DNA of 8,368 nucleotides, taken from assembly GCA_003695015.1 (NCBI GenBank), contig RFJD01000405.1, positions 1-8,368 on the forward strand, given 5' to 3'. The notes beneath the pieces are model-generated. The model worked only from the letters and a program-made list of their open reading frames with translations. It was not told the origin of the DNA and made no database searches. A program made the position numbers and the translations under genes. Origin of the DNA: Verrucomicrobiota bacterium. Lineage in GTDB: Bacteria; Verrucomicrobiota; Verrucomicrobiia; Limisphaerales; J093. Each line of letters begins with the position of its first letter. Position 1 is the stretch's first letter. Below are positions 6,152 through 8,368 of this stretch, piece after piece.

Positions 6152-8368
6152 ATGAAAGCAGGCCCGCGAACCGCCTTCCCCCGGCCGGTCGCGGGCGGGT
6201 TGCGGCTTGCCGGTTTGGTTCTCCTCCTTGCGGCGTGGACGGAGGGCTTCGCCGCCGGGCTGCCGGCCGGCGGCTTGGATTCCTTCGACATTCGTGCTTG
6301 GGAAAGTGATGACGGCCTCCCGCGCAATTCGGTCATCGCCCTGACGCTGGCGCGCGACGGCTACCTCTGGCTCGGCACCCTGAACGGATTGGTCCGGTTC
6401 GACGGCATCCGGTTCACCGTTTACGGCCCGGGCTCGACACCGGATTGGAAGGGCGAACGGATCGTCGCGCTGTTCGAGGACAGCCGGCGGCGGATGTGGA
6501 TCGGGACCGAGGACGCGGGTGTGCTGCTCGTGCAAGACGGCCGGGTGCAGTCGATCCCGGTCGGCGGCCCCGGATCGGCCGGGCGGTTGGTGGGCGCGTG
6601 TGAAGACCGGTTGGGCGGCGTCTGGTTGTTGGCGGCCAACGGGGAGTTGGCCCGTTGCCTGGGGGAGGAGGTGGACGTCTGGACGTTGAGCCGGGCCCGG
6701 CGGAGCAGTTATCTGGGCGTCATCGCCGAGAAGGACGGCTTGGTCTGGGTGGGCACCGACGACGGGGCGCTGGGGATCGATCCGACCGCGGTGAAGTCGA
6801 AAGCCCCCCTGCCGGAAGGCCGTTGGGCGCCGGCCACGCGATTGGAACGGCTCGTGGCCGCGGCGGAAGGCGGCCATTGGCGGTTGGCCGACGGCCGGGT
6901 GCAACAGGTCGGTGCGGACGGCCGGGTCGTCGATTGGGGACCCTGGCCTTGGGCGAATCGAAACGCGCCGGTTTCGGCCGCCTGTTTGGATCGCGACGGC
7001 CATTTGGTGGTCGGCACGCTGGGCGCCGGCGTCTGGTGGTTCGGGGAAGGCGGCCGGGTGCGGCGGTTTTCGACCCGGGAGGGCTTGTCCAACGACTACA
7101 TCCTGTCGCTGACGGCGGACCGCGAAGGTTGTCTTTGGGTGGGGACCGACGGTGGCGGGCTGAACCGCATCCGCCCGAGCCTGTTTGCCGCCGTGCGGGC
7201 GACGCGGGGCCGGGTGGTTCAAGCGGTGGCGCAAGGGACCGACGGCGCGTTGTGGGTGGGCTACAACGGCGGCGGCCTGGCCCGGTTCCGCGAGGATGGG
7301 GTGACCACTTGGAACGAGGGAGCCTTTCGGCTGCCGGTGCGAGCCATCCTGCCGGAGGGACCCGACCGCGCATGGGTCGGGCTGATGGGCGGCGGCTTGG
7401 TGGAGCTGCGGGAAGGCCGGCCGGCGGCGTTTCAACCGACCGGCTTGTTCGTGGTGCTGGCCTTGGGGCGCGATGCGCAAGGGCGTCTTTGGGTCGGTGG
7501 CGAAGGCGGGGCGGCGTACCGCGAGGACGGCGCGTGGCGGCGGCTCACTCCCGAGCAGGGGCTTTCCACCAACCGCGTTCGTGCCCTGGCGGCGACGCCG
7601 GATGGCGCTGTGTGGCTCGGCACCGAAGGCGGCGGGTTGCATCGTTGGCAGGAGGGGCGGATCGAGACCTTTCGCCGGGAGCCGGCCGGGTTGTCTTCCG
7701 ACTCGATCACTTTTCTGGCGGCCGGGCGCGACGGGCGGTTGTGGATCGGAACCGCCGATGCCGGGCTGTGTACCCGTTCGGCGGAGGGCGAATGGCGCCG
7801 GCTCGGCTCCGCGGAAGGACTCCCAAGCCGGACGGTGGGGTTTGCGACCCGCGACACGGCGGGCCGGTTGTGGGTGGGCACGCCGCAGGGCTTGTTGCGC
7901 TTGGAGAAGGCCGAGGTCGAAGCCTGGCTCGCCGGCCGGACGAACCGCGTCCATGGCCGCGTGTACGAGCGGGCGGACGGCCTGCCCACCCGGGAATGCA
8001 CCATCGGCCCCGGCTGGCAACTGCCCGTCCCCGGCGGCGAAACGCCGCTCTGGATCCCGACCATCAAGGGCCTGGCCGTGGCGGATCCCGACGCCGTGCA
8101 TCCCAACACCTTCCCGCCTCCGGTGGTCATCGAACGGGTTTCGGTGGAAGGCGGGGCGAACGAAACTGACGGCCTCGGGCGCCTGCCGCCGGGGGAAATC
8201 GTCCTGCCGCCCAACCGGCGGCGGCTCGAGGTGCATTACACGAGCCTCAACCTGGCGGCGCCGGAGCGCACGCGTTTCCGGCACCGGTTGCAGGGGCTCG
8301 AGGACGGGTGGACCGAAGCCGGGCCGGTGCGGGTGGCCCGGTTCACCGGCCTGCCGCCGGGGCGTTAC
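6152..8368 (+). CDS. Two-component-type sensor, double seven-bladed propeller plus Y_Y_Y domain (5' part; stop outside window)
   Basis: The frame is open for 739 codons from 6152 to the window edge. Residues 1-35 form a signal peptide (Arg18, hydrophobic core 19-29, Ala34/Ala35 cleavage region), so the following domain should be periplasmic. Fourteen propeller motifs of the D-G-x-(L/V)-W-(V/L/I)-G-T type follow at intervals of about 39-44 residues. Their key positions are 73, 116, 158, 199, 243, 286, 329, 368, 408, 447, 488, 531, 574 and 634. Numbers 3, 5 and 6 are degenerate and the last has WIPT. Fourteen blades fit two seven-bladed propellers, as in Bacteroidetes hybrid two-component sensors. 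A Y_Y_Y domain begins near 707 (LQGLEDGW, then LPPGRY at the end) and is cut by the window. In this family a membrane helix and a histidine kinase, cyclase or DNA-binding output normally follow. The ligand is unknown. The start at 6152 has GGGA eight bases upstream; the in-frame ATG at 6131 adds seven residues with poorer spacing. Confidence 0.93.
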   Translation, partial: MKAGPRTAFPRPVAGGLRLAGLVLLLAAWTEGFAAGLPAGGLDSFDIRAWESDDGLPRNSVIALTLARDGYLWLGTLNGLVRFDGIRFTVYGPGSTPDWKGERIVALFEDSRRRMWIGTEDAGVLLVQDGRVQSIPVGGPGSAGRLVGACEDRLGGVWLLAANGELARCLGEEVDVWTLSRARRSSYLGVIAEKDGLVWVGTDDGALGIDPTAVKSKAPLPEGRWAPATRLERLVAAAEGGHWRLADGRVQQVGADGRVVDWGPWPWANRNAPVSAACLDRDGHLVVGTLGAGVWWFGEGGRVRRFSTREGLSNDYILSLTADREGCLWVGTDGGGLNRIRPSLFAAVRATRGRVVQAVAQGTDGALWVGYNGGGLARFREDGVTTWNEGAFRLPVRAILPEGPDRAWVGLMGGGLVELREGRPAAFQPTGLFVVLALGRDAQGRLWVGGEGGAAYREDGAWRRLTPEQGLSTNRVRALAATPDGAVWLGTEGGGLHRWQEGRIETFRREPAGLSSDSITFLAAGRDGRLWIGTADAGLCTRSAEGEWRRLGSAEGLPSRTVGFATRDTAGRLWVGTPQGLLRLEKAEVEAWLAGRTNRVHGRVYERADGLPTRECTIGPGWQLPVPGGETPLWIPTIKGLAVADPDAVHPNTFPPPVVIERVSVEGGANETDGLGRLPPGEIVLPPNRRRLEVHYTSLNLAAPERTRFRHRLQGLEDGWTEAGPVRVARFTGLPPGRY

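Noticed and set aside
6655..8169. A 504-codon plus-strand frame overlapping the sensor
   Set aside because: It is out of frame with the propeller repeats, and its product is a Gly/Arg-rich sequence typical of shifted frames in GC-rich DNA.
6041..8284. A 747-codon open frame on the minus strand
   Set aside because: It lies antisense and in register to the propeller sensor, whose 14 ordered blade motifs settle the coding strand. The antisense product is Pro/Arg-rich and low in complexity.

Overview
The window contains two large protein-coding genes that point away from each other. Both run off the window, so neither has its stop codon here. The DNA is strongly GC-rich, with G or C in most third codon positions. 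The best phylum guess is Verrucomicrobiota. This rests on an N-terminal secreted domain of the kind common in that group (a W-x-S-x-PG-x-x-Y-x-LQ-x-S-x-DL-x-x-W pattern ending in FYRV), on a very large secreted protein of no known family, and on a propeller-type sensor beside it. Planctomycetes or Acidobacteria cannot be excluded from the sequence alone.

Region 1 (5840 down to 1, minus strand) is one uninterrupted reading frame of at least 1946 codons. It encodes a giant exported protein. From the N-terminus it has a signal peptide, a small beta domain, an Ig-like domain, a proline hinge and a glycine-rich stretch. After that, long Ala/Leu-rich helical blocks alternate with beta-rich modules. 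Two of the beta modules occur twice, without gaps and at about one-third identity (residues 415-474 with 1081-1140, and 1027-1080 with 1747-1800). The protein therefore appears to be built from an approximately 670-720-residue unit that was duplicated. I do not recognise a function.

Region 2 (5841-6151) is the divergent intergenic region. It holds a convincing sigma70-type promoter on the minus strand (perfect TTGACA, 17-base spacer, TATTAG) that reads toward the giant gene and would leave a leader of about 175 bases. No equally good promoter was found for the plus-strand gene.

Region 3 (6152-8368, plus strand) is the 5' part of a sensor protein: a signal peptide, 14 successive propeller motifs (two seven-bladed beta-propellers), then the start of a Y_Y_Y domain where the window ends. 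This is the periplasmic half of a two-component-type sensor. The output domain (kinase, cyclase or DNA-binding) lies outside the window. Its position next to the giant exported protein suggests, but does not show, that the sensor controls that protein or responds to the same signal.

Several very long open frames lie antisense to both genes. They use the same triplet register as the real genes, and they are open only because those genes almost never use TTA, CTA or TCA. They are not annotated as genes.
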